Of a DNA stretch of 64,000 nt, positions 43,186 through 52,091 are shown piece after piece. The DNA lies in assembly GCA_026692865.1 (NCBI GenBank), contig JAPLNI010000059.1, positions 98,529 through 162,528 on the forward strand. Reading direction: 5' to 3'. The notes under the pieces were generated by a model, which was not told the DNA's origin, ran no database searches, and was given only the letters and a program-made list of their open reading frames with translations. The DNA is from Planctomycetota bacterium (lineage in GTDB: Bacteria > Planctomycetota > Planctomycetia > Pirellulales > Pirellulaceae). The stretch's first letter is position 1. Each line of letters begins with the position of its first letter. The translations under genes and the position numbers were made by a program.

Positions 43186-44172
43186 TTGCCAAGTTATGTG
43201 GTTCGATGCGGTGTCATGCGAACGCTGCACGTGATGCAAGCCAAGCAGGATTTTGTACGCGGTAACCGAGTTATCGCTCGGACCGCGCGAGGGATGGAGC
43301 AAGGGGAGGTGCTTTGCGAGGCGACCCCCGAGACAATCGCAAAAATGTCGGAGACTGCTTCAGGGACGATTCAAAGAGTGCTTTCGGCGCAGGATATGAC
43401 CGAAGTGCAGCACATGGAGCAAAACGCCAAGCTGAACTTTGCCAATTGCAGACGTTTGATCCGAGAGCTTGACTTAGACATGGATTTAATCGATGTCGAA
43501 ATGGTTTTCGGTGGTGAACGCATGGTGATCTACTACGTTTCGGAAGCACGAATTGATTTCCGTGACTTGGTGAAACGGTTGGCGACCGAGTTTCAAACTC
43601 GAGTTGAAATGAAGCAAATCGGAGTCCGTGACGAAGCGAAATTGCTCGCCGACTATGGTGACTGCGGGAAGCCAGTTTGTTGCAACACGCACCTCTCGCA
43701 AATGCCTCCCGTGACAATGCGGATGGCAAAGCTCCAGAAACCGTCTTTGGATCCAAATAAAATCTCGGGACGATGTGGTCGGCTGAAGTGCTGTCTGCGA
43801 TACGAGTACGACCACTACGATGAGATCCAGCGCGACCTGCCCCCAATCGGTAGCGATATCCTAACTGCCGAAGGACGTGGCTATGTTTTGAACCAGGAGA
43901 TCCTCGCCGAGCAACTGCTGGTCGAAATGGAGGACCGAAGGCGTATCCTGGTCGCAGCGACCGACGTGTTGACCGTTCTCAAGCGAGGCTCGGGCGAGCG
44001 AAAGAGTCGCGGAAGCTTCAACCCCGAGTCGGTTGCTAAACCTTCGCAAGAAAGCAAACGGGAAGCAAATAGCGACGTCAATATAGATAGAAAATCGAAA
44101 CCCGAGGCTAGCGCGGACGGCTCAGAAGTTGCCGGAAACTCAGATTCATCTTCGCAGGACGACGCGAGTTAG
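43186..44172 (+). CDS. PSP1/RicT (YaaT)-like cysteine-rich protein
   Basis: A 328-residue protein. The start is TTG at 43186, six bases after a GGGAGAG ribosome site, giving the conserved PSYVVRCGVMRTL beginning. The PSP1 core (about residues 5-230) includes GDCGKPVCCNTHLS and CGRLKCCLRYEYD, whose cysteines hold iron-sulfur clusters in the RicA/F/T complex of Bacillus, where RicT helps mRNA processing. The C-terminal 60 residues are hydrophilic and poorly conserved in character. Residues near PEASADGSE are encoded by a family A repeat inserted in the reading frame (44095-44125). No ricA or ricF is near. Confidence 0.86.
   Translation: MPSYVVRCGVMRTLHVMQAKQDFVRGNRVIARTARGMEQGEVLCEATPETIAKMSETASGTIQRVLSAQDMTEVQHMEQNAKLNFANCRRLIRELDLDMDLIDVEMVFGGERMVIYYVSEARIDFRDLVKRLATEFQTRVEMKQIGVRDEAKLLADYGDCGKPVCCNTHLSQMPPVTMRMAKLQKPSLDPNKISGRCGRLKCCLRYEYDHYDEIQRDLPPIGSDILTAEGRGYVLNQEILAEQLLVEMEDRRRILVAATDVLTVLKRGSGERKSRGSFNPESVAKPSQESKREANSDVNIDRKSKPEASADGSEVAGNSDSSSQDDAS
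44095..44125 (+). repeat. Palindromic repeat family A, half copy inside a gene
   Basis: TCGAAACCCGAGGCTAGCGC followed by GGACGGCTCAG. It matches 32378-32406 in the intergenic copy 2 with few changes. Here it is read as codons near the 3' end of the PSP1 gene. Confidence 0.65.
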
Positions 44173-44219
44173 TTAGACTACTGCGACACTCGACACCTGA
44201 TTCGAAAGACCAAACTGGA

Positions 44220-44654
44220 ATGACTGAGAAAAGTTTCCCGATCATCGAGCTATTGCAGCAAGACCAACGATACAAGCTTGAGGGCTACCAGTTTGTCCGC
44301 GAAGCACTTCAGTATGCACAGGAGGTGCTCAGTATGCCTGCTCAGGAAACGGCATCAGAAAAGCCGGAGAAAGCCGATCCAAAGGCACCTAAGACCGAGC
44401 ATCACTTGACGGGCCAGCAGCTATGCGAAGCGATTCGCGTTTATGCTGTCGAGCAGTATGGATATCTCGCTCAGACTGTTCTCAACAACTGGGGAATTCA
44501 CACAACCGGCGATTTCGGCGAGATTGTCTACAACTTGATTCGCATTGAAGAAATGCGCAAGAGCAAGCACGACCGCCGCGAAGATTTCGATGACCAGTAC
44601 AACTTTGATGACGCGTTCCAGCCCATTTTTCATTTGAATACCGCTCGAGAGTAG
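44220..44654 (+). CDS. Minf_1886-family conserved protein
   Basis: A 144-residue cytoplasmic protein of the uncharacterised Minf_1886 family, found in planctomycetes and verrucomicrobia. Recognisable parts are YKLEGYQFVREALQYAQ, LTGQQLCEAIRVYAVEQYG and NWGIHTTGDFGEIVYNLI; the end is acidic and Asp/Phe-rich (REDFDDQYNFDDAF). A charged Lys/Glu/Pro linker sits at about residues 45-62. Function unknown. It follows the PSP1 gene by 47 bases, so the two may be co-transcribed. Confidence 0.8.
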   Translation: MTEKSFPIIELLQQDQRYKLEGYQFVREALQYAQEVLSMPAQETASEKPEKADPKAPKTEHHLTGQQLCEAIRVYAVEQYGYLAQTVLNNWGIHTTGDFGEIVYNLIRIEEMRKSKHDRREDFDDQYNFDDAFQPIFHLNTARE

Positions 44655-44700
44655 TTTTGATACTCCTCACCAATCGCATCGTCTAAATCGTTCATCCATT

Positions 44701-44792
44701 CGTACTCAGCCATCGGCGGTACTCGTACTCGATTCGAATCACTCGATCGAATACCATTAAAACTGCCATTTCATCGAGCACGAGTACGAGTA
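44701..44792. repeat. Repeat family C, copy 2
   Basis: Begins CGTACTCAGCCATCGGCGGT and ACTCGTACTCG, and ends GAGCACGAGTACGAGTAG. Bases 44701-44726 are a perfect inverted match to 51740-51765. It lies between the Minf_1886 gene and a small membrane frame. Confidence 0.8.
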
Positions 44793-44918
44793 GGACTGAA
44801 AGCAAAGCTTGGCGAAGTCTGCACGGAAGATTCACTCGGACGAGCCGTAAGTTAACATCCATCATTCCGCAACAATAACTATGCCTAGACTCGCGACTTC
44901 ACCATCAGAATAGTAAAG

Positions 44919-45014
44919 ATGAACCGCTCTCAAACACTTGCGACTGTCTTTCTGTCTTTATGGCTAATGTGGACTGCCTACTTGATTTGGGTTTGTGTTT
45001 CCATCACTAGTTAG
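44919..45014 (+). CDS. Small single-helix membrane peptide (31 residues)
   Basis: ATG-initiated frame encoding a peptide with a basic start (MNRSQ) and one hydrophobic, Trp-rich helix of about 23 residues. It ends 8 bases before the MOSC gene. No homologue is recognised. Position and membrane-helix pattern support it, but at this length chance is possible. Confidence 0.4.
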   Translation: MNRSQTLATVFLSLWLMWTAYLIWVCVSITS

Positions 45015-45022
45015 GTTTCACT

Positions 45023-45664
45023 ATGAAGCTCGTATCTGTGCGATTTGGTCTACCCCAAACATACGGCGACCCGAGCTCCAGTTTGGCGATGGAGAAAGAA
45101 TGGACAACTGGGTTTTACAAGGTACCGACCGACGAGCCGGTCAACATAACGCAACTGGGGATCGAAGGTGACGGAGTAGCCGATCTTAAGCATCACGGTG
45201 GAATCGATAAGGCGGTCCTTGCTTACTCGGACGACAGATACAGCTACTGGAAAGAAAAGCTCCATCCGAAAGAGATCGGCGTGGGGGGATTTGGAGAAAA
45301 TCTTACCATCACTGGCTGGGACGAGAGCAGCGTTTGCATCGGCGACCAGTTCGAGATTGGTACGGTGATACTGGAGGTCTCGCAGCCTCGCGAGCCTTGC
45401 TGGAAGCTAGGGCGTCGATGGGAAGAAAAAATGTTGCCCAAGTATGTTGCACAGTGTGGCTATACCGGGTGGTACTTTCGTGTTGCTTGCGTGGGGCAAC
45501 TCAAGAATAGCGATGAAGTAACGCTGGTTCATCGCCCCAACCCATCGTGGAGCGTTGAACGAGCCAACGATGTTCTCTACGGTCGAATCGTCGACGCCTC
45601 GGTTATGGCCGAGCTTTATCTGTTGCAAGAGTTAAGTGCGGCATGGAAGAAGAGTTTGGGTTAG
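45023..45664 (+). CDS. MOSC-domain protein, YiiM-like
   Basis: A 213-residue protein with a MOSC domain (molybdenum-cofactor sulfurase C-terminal type). GDGVADLKHHGGIDKAVLAYS, GGFGENLTI and the conserved Cys in QPREPCWKLGRRW, which binds the molybdenum cofactor, are seen. YiiM relatives detoxify N-hydroxylated bases together with molybdopterin. The C-terminal helix is typical of the YiiM group. Cytoplasmic. Confidence 0.87.
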   Translation: MKLVSVRFGLPQTYGDPSSSLAMEKEWTTGFYKVPTDEPVNITQLGIEGDGVADLKHHGGIDKAVLAYSDDRYSYWKEKLHPKEIGVGGFGENLTITGWDESSVCIGDQFEIGTVILEVSQPREPCWKLGRRWEEKMLPKYVAQCGYTGWYFRVACVGQLKNSDEVTLVHRPNPSWSVERANDVLYGRIVDASVMAELYLLQELSAAWKKSLG

Positions 45665-45727
45665 AATCGGGGAAGCGCGTAAAAGATTCTCTCTGAGCCG
45701 CGAGTTCCCGCCCCGCACAGCAATCGC

Positions 45728-45744
45728 CAGACTCTGAAAGTCTG
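45728..45744. repeat. Small hairpin CAGACT-loop-AGTCTG
   Basis: CAGACT-CTGAA-AGTCTG lies between the MOSC gene and the PhoD-like gene on the same strand, with related GGAGTCTG nearby. May be a repeat remnant or a weak terminator. Confidence 0.35.
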
Positions 45745-45792
45745 ACCTACGCGGAGTCTGCCTTACAATACCTCTCTAACTATCCTTTCCCC

Positions 45793-47760
45793 ATGAACCA
45801 ACCACAAAAGCCTCTCTCGGGCGATTCTATTTCACGACGCGATGCGATGAAGGCCACGGCAACCGCTCTGGGGGCTATTGCTCTTCCAAGCACGTTGCCG
45901 GTTGGTCTTGCAAGCGGACAAGAAACGGCGACTCCCTTTGGCGATGCGTTTCCAAACTTAGACTCGCTTGCCAGTGGTAAGTGGTGGCTAGTGCAACCTC
46001 CCAAAAAATCGCCACCACCACCGATGGACGTCCCGCGAGATGAAGTCATCGCGTTTGCGGTTTACGCCTGCGATTCAAAAACACTCAAGCTTTCAGCGCA
46101 ACTCTACCCGCTCAAGCCAGATGAGTCGCGAGCGGTTCGTTTGGAGTTCCAACGTGATGGGAAATGGGTGGAAGCTTCCGCTGTCCAGTTGAGTATGCCC
46201 GGCTGGAGTGCTCATTTTCGAATCGAGAACTGGGATAACTCGCAGAACGTTCCGTACCGAGTTCGACACGGTGAGAAAGCGACTTTCGAGGGAATCATCC
46301 GGCGAGATCCAATCGACAAAGACGAGATCGTCATCGCGAATATGTCTTGCAACTCGAGCCGAACAACGGGCGATCGGCCTGAGATTCTCGAGAACTTGAA
46401 GCTCCAAAACCCGGACGTATTATTCTTTGCCGGTGACCAAACCTATCGGCACACTGAACACACCGCGGGTTGGATTGAATTTGGTTTGCAGTTTCGTGAT
46501 GTGTTGCGAGATCGTCCTTCGATTTGTGTTCCCGATGACCATGACGTAGGGCATCCCAATCTTTGGGGCGAGAATGGCAAACAGTCGTTCGAAAAGGATA
46601 ACTCCGACGGCGGTTACTTCTATCCGGTTGAATACGTGAACATGGTTCAGAGGCAGCAGAGCTGGCACCTCCCTGACCCGGTCGACCCAGCCCCCATCGA
46701 GCGCGGCATCACAGTTTTCTTTACGAGACTGCGATTGGGCGGAATCGATTTTGCCATTCTCGAAGATCGAAAGTTTAAGAGTGGCCCCAAGGGGAAAATC
46801 CCGAAACTGGGACCGCGTCCCGATCACATCAACGATCCTTCTTACGATCCTAAAACAGTCGATCTTCCAGGGCTTCAATTGCTCGGTGCGAGGCAAGAAA
46901 AGTTTCTCAACGATTGGGGGCAAGATTGGTCTGGAGCCGTGATGAAGTGTGTGCTGTCGGCTACTGCTTTTTGTGGAGCGGTCCACATGCATGGGGCACG
47001 CGAGAATCGATTGCTTGCGGACTTGGATTGCAACGGTTGGCCTCAAACCCCTCGCAATCGAGCACTGGAAGCGATTCGACGTGCTAAAGCAGTTCATCTC
47101 TGCGGTGATCAGCACTTGGCGGTGGTCGTCAAAAACGGAATCAACGACTTTGGTGATGGACCTTATAGCTTTACCAGTCCCGCGCTGGTCAACACGATCT
47201 ATGGTCGCTGGTGGCATCCTCTTGATGAGAAGCCAGGACCTAATCCAGTGGCAGGCTCGCCGCTTCCGTGGACGGGTGACTTCCAAGATGGTCTTGGGAA
47301 CAAACTTTCGATGATGGCATATGCTAATCCGAGTGATGTTAGCAATGAACGCGAACGTGCTGATGGCTACGGCATTGCAAGATTTCGCAAGAGCGACGCA
47401 ACGATTACGTTTGAATGTTGGCCGCGATTCTCCGATGCAAAGCAAGGCGATCAAGCTCAATTCCCAGGTTGGCCTATCACTGTCGCAATGGCTGATAATG
47501 ACGGTCGCAAGCCAGTTGCTTGGCTTCCCGAGCTTATCATTGAAGGTGCCGCAAACGCAGTTGTCCAAGTGATTGCGGAATCGACTGGTGAATTGATTTA
47601 CACGATTCGAACCCAAGGCAACCGCTACCAGCCGCCGGTTTATGATCTCGGCAATTACACCATAAAAGTTGGCAATAGCAAACCTAATGTTCAATCCTTT
47701 CCAAGTCTCTTTGCGATTGAGAATCCTGCAACCGCAAAACAAATCAAGGTGACACTATGA
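45793..47760 (+). CDS. PhoD-like alkaline phosphatase with Tat signal
   Basis: A 655-residue protein. The N-terminus has SRRDAMKATATALGAIALP, a twin-arginine signal. Metal-site motifs of the PhoD fold follow: NMSCNSSR, FFAGDQTYRH, VPDDHDVGH, and later LCGDQHLAVV. PhoD enzymes are exported phosphodiesterases/monoesterases used to gain phosphate. The C-terminus has a beta-rich region of about 100 residues. Its stop overlaps the start of a sulfatase gene by 4 bases, so the two are coupled. Confidence 0.85.
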   Translation: MNQPQKPLSGDSISRRDAMKATATALGAIALPSTLPVGLASGQETATPFGDAFPNLDSLASGKWWLVQPPKKSPPPPMDVPRDEVIAFAVYACDSKTLKLSAQLYPLKPDESRAVRLEFQRDGKWVEASAVQLSMPGWSAHFRIENWDNSQNVPYRVRHGEKATFEGIIRRDPIDKDEIVIANMSCNSSRTTGDRPEILENLKLQNPDVLFFAGDQTYRHTEHTAGWIEFGLQFRDVLRDRPSICVPDDHDVGHPNLWGENGKQSFEKDNSDGGYFYPVEYVNMVQRQQSWHLPDPVDPAPIERGITVFFTRLRLGGIDFAILEDRKFKSGPKGKIPKLGPRPDHINDPSYDPKTVDLPGLQLLGARQEKFLNDWGQDWSGAVMKCVLSATAFCGAVHMHGARENRLLADLDCNGWPQTPRNRALEAIRRAKAVHLCGDQHLAVVVKNGINDFGDGPYSFTSPALVNTIYGRWWHPLDEKPGPNPVAGSPLPWTGDFQDGLGNKLSMMAYANPSDVSNERERADGYGIARFRKSDATITFECWPRFSDAKQGDQAQFPGWPITVAMADNDGRKPVAWLPELIIEGAANAVVQVIAESTGELIYTIRTQGNRYQPPVYDLGNYTIKVGNSKPNVQSFPSLFAIENPATAKQIKVTL

Positions 47761-49262
47761 GAAATCGCCAAACGACCTGTTCAATTGCAAATGGTTTGAA
47801 ATTGTTGCTTTTAACTTTCGGAAGCCTCCTTGGTCCGTCCGAGTCACGTGCGGCGGAGACTAGTCCGAATTTTGTTGTGATTCTCTGCGACGATCTTGGC
47901 TGGGGAGACTTAGGATGTTACGGCCATCCGCACATCAAGACGCCGAACCTGGATAGGCTGGCTCAGCAAGGAATTCGATTGACTAACTGCTATTCGCCCG
48001 CTCCTGTCTGTTCCCCGTCGCGTGTTGGTTTGCTTACCGGTCGCAGTCCAGTTCGAGCCGGTGTCGTCGATTGGATTCCGGAAGTAAAAGAAGGGAAGAA
48101 AACCGGAAAAAATGCGCCGGCCGATAGTCGATCGTTGGTGCATATGCGACAGGAAGAAGTCACGCTTCCGCGACTCCTAAAAGAGGCCGGCTATGCCACA
48201 GCGCTATCGGGCAAGTGGCACTGCAATTCCATGTTCAATTCAACGGCTCAACCACAACCAAACAATGCCGGTTTTGATCATTGGTTTGCAACGCAAAACA
48301 ACGCAGGACCTTCTCACGAAAACCCAAAGAATTTTGTTCGCAACGGCCAGTGGGTTGGACCTCAGCAAGGCTTCAGTTGCCAGATCGTAGCCAACGAGGC
48401 CATTCAATGGATGAAACAAACGAAATCAGAAAAGCCTCGCAATCCATTCTTTCTTTACGTTGCATTTCACGAGCCACACGAGCCAGTCGTGTCGCCACCT
48501 GAGATTGTTGCAAAGTATCGTTCGGTTGCAATCAATGAAGACCAAGCACAATATTTTGCCAATGTTGAAAACATGGATAACGCAGTCGGTAAGATTCTTG
48601 AGGCCCTTGACCAGCAAGATTCTGCAGGGAACACGCTAGTTTACTTCAGCAGCGACAACGGACCGGAAACTTTGGATCGATACCCAAGTGCCAATCGTTC
48701 GCATGGAAGTGCGGGCCATCTACGTGGGCACAAGCTTTGGACCACCGAAGCCGGATTCCGTGTTGCCGGAATCATGCGATATCCCCAAGGGATGACCAAA
48801 AAGATCCCAGGCGGCAGTGTTGTCGATCAGCCGATTAGCTCGCTCGATCTGCTTCCAAGTTTTCTTGCTCTCGCAGGAGCAAAGGTGCCCGCCGGTATTC
48901 AGTTAGATGGAGTCGACTTCGGGCCGCTGTTTTCCGGACAGACCATTCGTCGAGACAAACCTTTGTTTTGGTTTTACTGGGCAGCGCTCAATGATCAGCG
49001 TGTCGCGATGCGTGATGGTGATTGGAAGATACTTGCAAAACTGGACGGAGGATCATTACCGACGCACTCGAACTTGAACGCATCCAATGTCGATTCGATT
49101 CGCAATGCGAAGCTAACGGACTTCTCGCTTTTCAATCTAACAAAAGATCCAGGCGAACAGAATGATTTGGCCACGCAAGAACCATCGCAACTCGCGCAGA
49201 TGAAGCAGACATTAGAGAGTTTGTATCAAGAGGTGACTCAAACAATGCACGTTTGGCCGTAG
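47757..49262 (+). CDS. Secreted sulfatase (formylglycine type)
   Basis: A 501-residue sulfatase with a signal peptide to about residue 33. CDDLGWGDLG and the formylglycine motif C-S-P-S-R at residues 85-89 are intact; FSSDNGPE is the later metal motif, and LRGHKLWTTEAGFRV is the substrate-side loop. It starts inside the stop codon of the PhoD-like gene (ATGA), so sulfate and phosphate release seem to be expressed together. Confidence 0.9.
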   Translation: MRNRQTTCSIANGLKLLLLTFGSLLGPSESRAAETSPNFVVILCDDLGWGDLGCYGHPHIKTPNLDRLAQQGIRLTNCYSPAPVCSPSRVGLLTGRSPVRAGVVDWIPEVKEGKKTGKNAPADSRSLVHMRQEEVTLPRLLKEAGYATALSGKWHCNSMFNSTAQPQPNNAGFDHWFATQNNAGPSHENPKNFVRNGQWVGPQQGFSCQIVANEAIQWMKQTKSEKPRNPFFLYVAFHEPHEPVVSPPEIVAKYRSVAINEDQAQYFANVENMDNAVGKILEALDQQDSAGNTLVYFSSDNGPETLDRYPSANRSHGSAGHLRGHKLWTTEAGFRVAGIMRYPQGMTKKIPGGSVVDQPISSLDLLPSFLALAGAKVPAGIQLDGVDFGPLFSGQTIRRDKPLFWFYWAALNDQRVAMRDGDWKILAKLDGGSLPTHSNLNASNVDSIRNAKLTDFSLFNLTKDPGEQNDLATQEPSQLAQMKQTLESLYQEVTQTMHVWP

Positions 49263-49284
49263 TGCTTTATCCAGATTGATGATT

Positions 49285-49379
49285 GGGGTAGCTGAATTCG
49301 TAAGAATTCAGATTTCGATGAAGCAAATTGAGGACCTGATGCGTTCAGATGTCTTACGACATCTGCTACGGTTACAAAC
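49285..49379 (+). repeat. Palindromic repeat family B, copy 3
   Basis: The cleanest copy: GGGGTAG, then the palindrome CTGAATTCGTAAGAATTCAG, a spacer, then CAGATGTCTTACGACATCTG and CTAC. It lies between the convergent stops of the sulfatase and quinone reductase genes. Confidence 0.85.
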
Positions 49380-49443
49380 GCTAGTTTTTTGTCTGGACTA
49401 GGACAGCAGGTTTGGCTTGCGAAGGCGATTACGTCGTTAGTCA

Positions 49444-50436
49444 TCATGTCACCAATACAATCTTCCCCGAAAGCGTACTGCTACAGGCGATCGTGTTTGC
49501 TTCCTGTAATCGATGAGCTTCGGCGGCTTCGGAGAGGGGCATGACACGATCGATTTGAGCTCGCAGCTTCCCTTCTATCCACCACTTCTGGATATCTGCT
49601 GCTGCGACACGTTGCTCTTCGGGAGTTGCTTTGAACATCGCGAAGCCTCGGAGGCTACAACCTTTAACGTAGAACGGTCCAAGGGGCAGGGCAGGTCGCG
49701 CGGTTCTTCCGGCCATCACGATTATTTTTCCGCGTTCAGCCATGGTGGTGACGGCTTGATCCAAGTCGGGCTCGCGAAGAGTCTCCCAAAACAAGTCCAC
49801 TCCTTTCTTGCAGTACTTAAGGATTTCGTCGGTTGTGTTTTCGGTTTTGTATTGAATAACGTGATCGGCCCCCAGTTCGTAACATCGCGTGGCTTTGTCG
49901 ACGGAGCCCGCAGTGGTAATGACGGTCGCACCGATCGCTTTGGCCATCTGAACAACCATCGCTCCAACACCACCTGTGCCACCGCGGACAAACACAGTTT
50001 GGCCTGCCTTGAGATTTCCTTCTCGAAAGAGTCCGAGATGAGCAGTGATGCCGACCAAAGCGGTTGCTGCAGCATCTTGATTAGTCACGGACGATCGTGT
50101 GGGATAAATCCATTCGGAATCGATTGCAGCCAGTTCGCTAAAGCATCCTTGACGACCGAGCAGTCCTTGATTGCTTCCCCAAACACGATCTCCCACCGAG
50201 ACATGTTTAATTTGGTCACCACAGCCGACGACAGTCCCAGCAAAATCGCATCCAATCACAAACGGAGATGGGAGCGGCCAGAAGTTTGCTCCATTTCGAA
50301 TGTACGTATCGATAGGGTTTACCGAAACGGCAGCAACTTGAACGAGGACTTGATTAGCACCAAAAGAAGGATCAGGCAACTCGCCGTATTGAATGACTTC
50401 GGGGCCACCCGTACCGAGAATATATGCCGCTTTCAT
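49444..50436 (-). CDS. NADPH:quinone reductase-like MDR oxidoreductase
   Basis: A 330-residue medium-chain dehydrogenase of the zinc-free quinone reductase (QOR) kind. The early VSVNPIDTYIRNG, the GCDFAGTVVGCG motif and the NADPH-binding VFVRGGTGGVGAMVVQMAKAIGA motif are present, and no structural-zinc cysteine set is seen. It reduces quinones or enones with NADPH in the cytoplasm; its substrate is unknown. Stands alone, convergent with the upstream sulfatase and divergent from ribH. Confidence 0.87.
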   Translation of the reverse strand: MKAAYILGTGGPEVIQYGELPDPSFGANQVLVQVAAVSVNPIDTYIRNGANFWPLPSPFVIGCDFAGTVVGCGDQIKHVSVGDRVWGSNQGLLGRQGCFSELAAIDSEWIYPTRSSVTNQDAAATALVGITAHLGLFREGNLKAGQTVFVRGGTGGVGAMVVQMAKAIGATVITTAGSVDKATRCYELGADHVIQYKTENTTDEILKYCKKGVDLFWETLREPDLDQAVTTMAERGKIIVMAGRTARPALPLGPFYVKGCSLRGFAMFKATPEEQRVAAADIQKWWIEGKLRAQIDRVMPLSEAAEAHRLQEANTIACSSTLSGKIVLVT

Positions 50437-50606
50437 AGTTTTCCTGCTGTTTCAATCGAGTGAACTAGTTGAACACATTTGCAAGTCGTTATGATATCAA
50501 GAACCCATTGAATGCGAGACGGTTGAATGCGAGACGGCCGTTTCGCTATTGAAAGGTTCTCTTGCATTCAACACTTCACCGCCGCCCTGATACTAGAACG
50601 ATCGAA

Positions 50607-51125
50607 ATGATTCAAAAAATTGATGCGTCCGTCGCCCAGCCGAACGAAAAACTACCGGGTGTATTTGCGATTGTCGTTGCGAGGTACAACGAATCGATAA
50701 CAGGAAAGCTTCTGGTCGGGGCCTTGGAAACGTTGAAAGAGGCGGGTATCGCCGACGAAAACGTTTTAGTCGCGTGGGTTCCGGGAGCTTGGGAAATTCC
50801 ATTGGCCGCACAACGATTCGCAGAGAAGTCAGATGTCAGCGCGGTTATTACGCTTGGATGCGTGATCCGAGGTGAAACCACGCATGATCGATACATCAAC
50901 GCGGCGGTCTCAAATTCGTTGATGCAGTTATCGCTTGATCACCGTAAACCAATCGCATTTGGCGTGCTGACCGTTAATACCTTGGACCAAGCGATCCATC
51001 GAAGCGGCGGCGACGTTGGAAATAAAGGTAACGAAGCGGCACTAGCAGCTATTGAGATGGTGCGACTGAGAATTGCAATAGGCGAATCTAGTTCTAGCGG
51101 AATAGGCTTCCGAACGTTGGATTAA
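50607..51125 (+). CDS. ribH: 6,7-dimethyl-8-ribityllumazine synthase
   Basis: A 172-residue lumazine synthase that condenses ribityl-aminouracil with dihydroxybutanone phosphate, the next-to-last riboflavin step. VVARYNESITGKLL, VPGAWEIPLAAQ, LGCVIRGETTHDRYI (with the catalytic His) and FGVLTVNTLDQA are standard. The ATG at 50607 is preferred over an in-frame TTG at 50562. No other rib gene is adjacent. Cytoplasmic, normally a 60-mer or pentamer. Confidence 0.95.
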   Translation: MIQKIDASVAQPNEKLPGVFAIVVARYNESITGKLLVGALETLKEAGIADENVLVAWVPGAWEIPLAAQRFAEKSDVSAVITLGCVIRGETTHDRYINAAVSNSLMQLSLDHRKPIAFGVLTVNTLDQAIHRSGGDVGNKGNEAALAAIEMVRLRIAIGESSSSGIGFRTLD

Positions 51126-51166
51126 ACGATCGGAATCAACCGTATGCGACGGGTTTGACGGGACGC

Positions 51167-51655
51167 TTATTCTTGATTTCGACCCGCCAGTGAGAGTACC
51201 TGCTGAGTGTAACTTGGATCGATTTGGTGATCGCGAAGGCCTGCTAAGATTCGGTCGAGATATTCTTGCGATGGTTGCGATTCGATTTCGGAGAAAGCAT
51301 TGCTTCCGCGATACACGATTGCTTGAAGTATCTCCGAAGCCTGCTCCGACTGAACTTGAATCACGTCGCGTCGATAACAACCGTCGGCGACGCCTTCGAA
51401 GATATCGAGTCTTTCTAGTGCATTGGGACTGCATAGATAGGCTACGCCGAGTACGCTTTGGGAAGCATCAGGTAATACATCCGCATAAACTTCATCGGTG
51501 TGGTGGTACTTGCGAAATGCAAGTCGATACCCGTCCAAACGAGCGCGACGCCCATCCGGAATTACACCAATACGTTTAAGCATTTGCTGCTTCGACATGT
51601 TGCTTCCATAAGAAAAGTACCATTGATTCGAATGCGATGATGTCATGTAAATCAC
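51167..51655 (-). CDS. Gamma-glutamylcyclotransferase-like (AIG2/GGCT) protein
   Basis: A 162-residue protein of the GGCT fold: WYFSYGSNMSKQQM is the conserved N-terminal substrate loop (YGSN), and LERLDIFEGVADG holds the expected catalytic Glu. Relatives cleave gamma-glutamyl amino acids to 5-oxoproline. Substrate unknown. The ATG at 51646 is an alternative start. It converges with ribH. Confidence 0.8.
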   Translation of the reverse strand: MIYMTSSHSNQWYFSYGSNMSKQQMLKRIGVIPDGRRARLDGYRLAFRKYHHTDEVYADVLPDASQSVLGVAYLCSPNALERLDIFEGVADGCYRRDVIQVQSEQASEILQAIVYRGSNAFSEIESQPSQEYLDRILAGLRDHQIDPSYTQQVLSLAGRNQE

Positions 51656-52091
51656 TTCCTTGTTTGTCTCTTGTAGGCGAACGCGAACTAGTGTTCATTT
51701 CAATCGTACTCGTACTCGATGTGTTGATTCAAATCGCGAACGAGTACCGCCGATGGCTGAGTACGAGTACGAAAGAGCCGGATTTACGAATTAATGCTTG
51801 AGTCAAATGGTGCGATCGGTAAGAAGTGTTAGTTGTTTGAGTATTTTTCATTTAATTCGCTGTATTAACGCGTAATTCCCGTATAACTAGAGTGTCCAGT
51901 GGTGGCTGGACAAATGGATTAGACACGGGTTGCGACTTCGCTTTAGTCGGTTAGTAATCCCCGAGTCTGGGCTGGTTCTTGCATGCGACAGGTATCAATC
52001 GTCGCAGAGCTTAGGCCTCTGTTTCATGGGTTCTGCGTGAATTCTATCAAGGCATCCTAACAAAGCTGTTTGAGAGAGATTGTGAACGCAC
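51656..52091. other. Divergent intergenic region
   Basis: About 435 bases. It contains repeat family C copy 3. The rest has no clear gene or RNA; promoters for both flanking genes must lie here, but I cannot place them with confidence. Confidence 0.35.
51704..51771. repeat. Repeat family C, copy 3
   Basis: TCGTACTCGTACTCGATG at one end and GAGTACCGCCGATGGCTGAG then TACGAGTACG at the other. It lies in the divergent region between the GGCT-like and transglutaminase-like genes. Confidence 0.8.

Noticed and set aside
46420..47742. 440-codon minus-strand frame opposite the PhoD-like gene
   Set aside because: The plus-strand frame has clear PhoD motifs and a Tat signal; the antisense product shows no domain.
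49513..50463. 316-codon plus-strand frame opposite the quinone reductase
   Set aside because: The minus strand carries all MDR motifs; the plus product is not recognisable.
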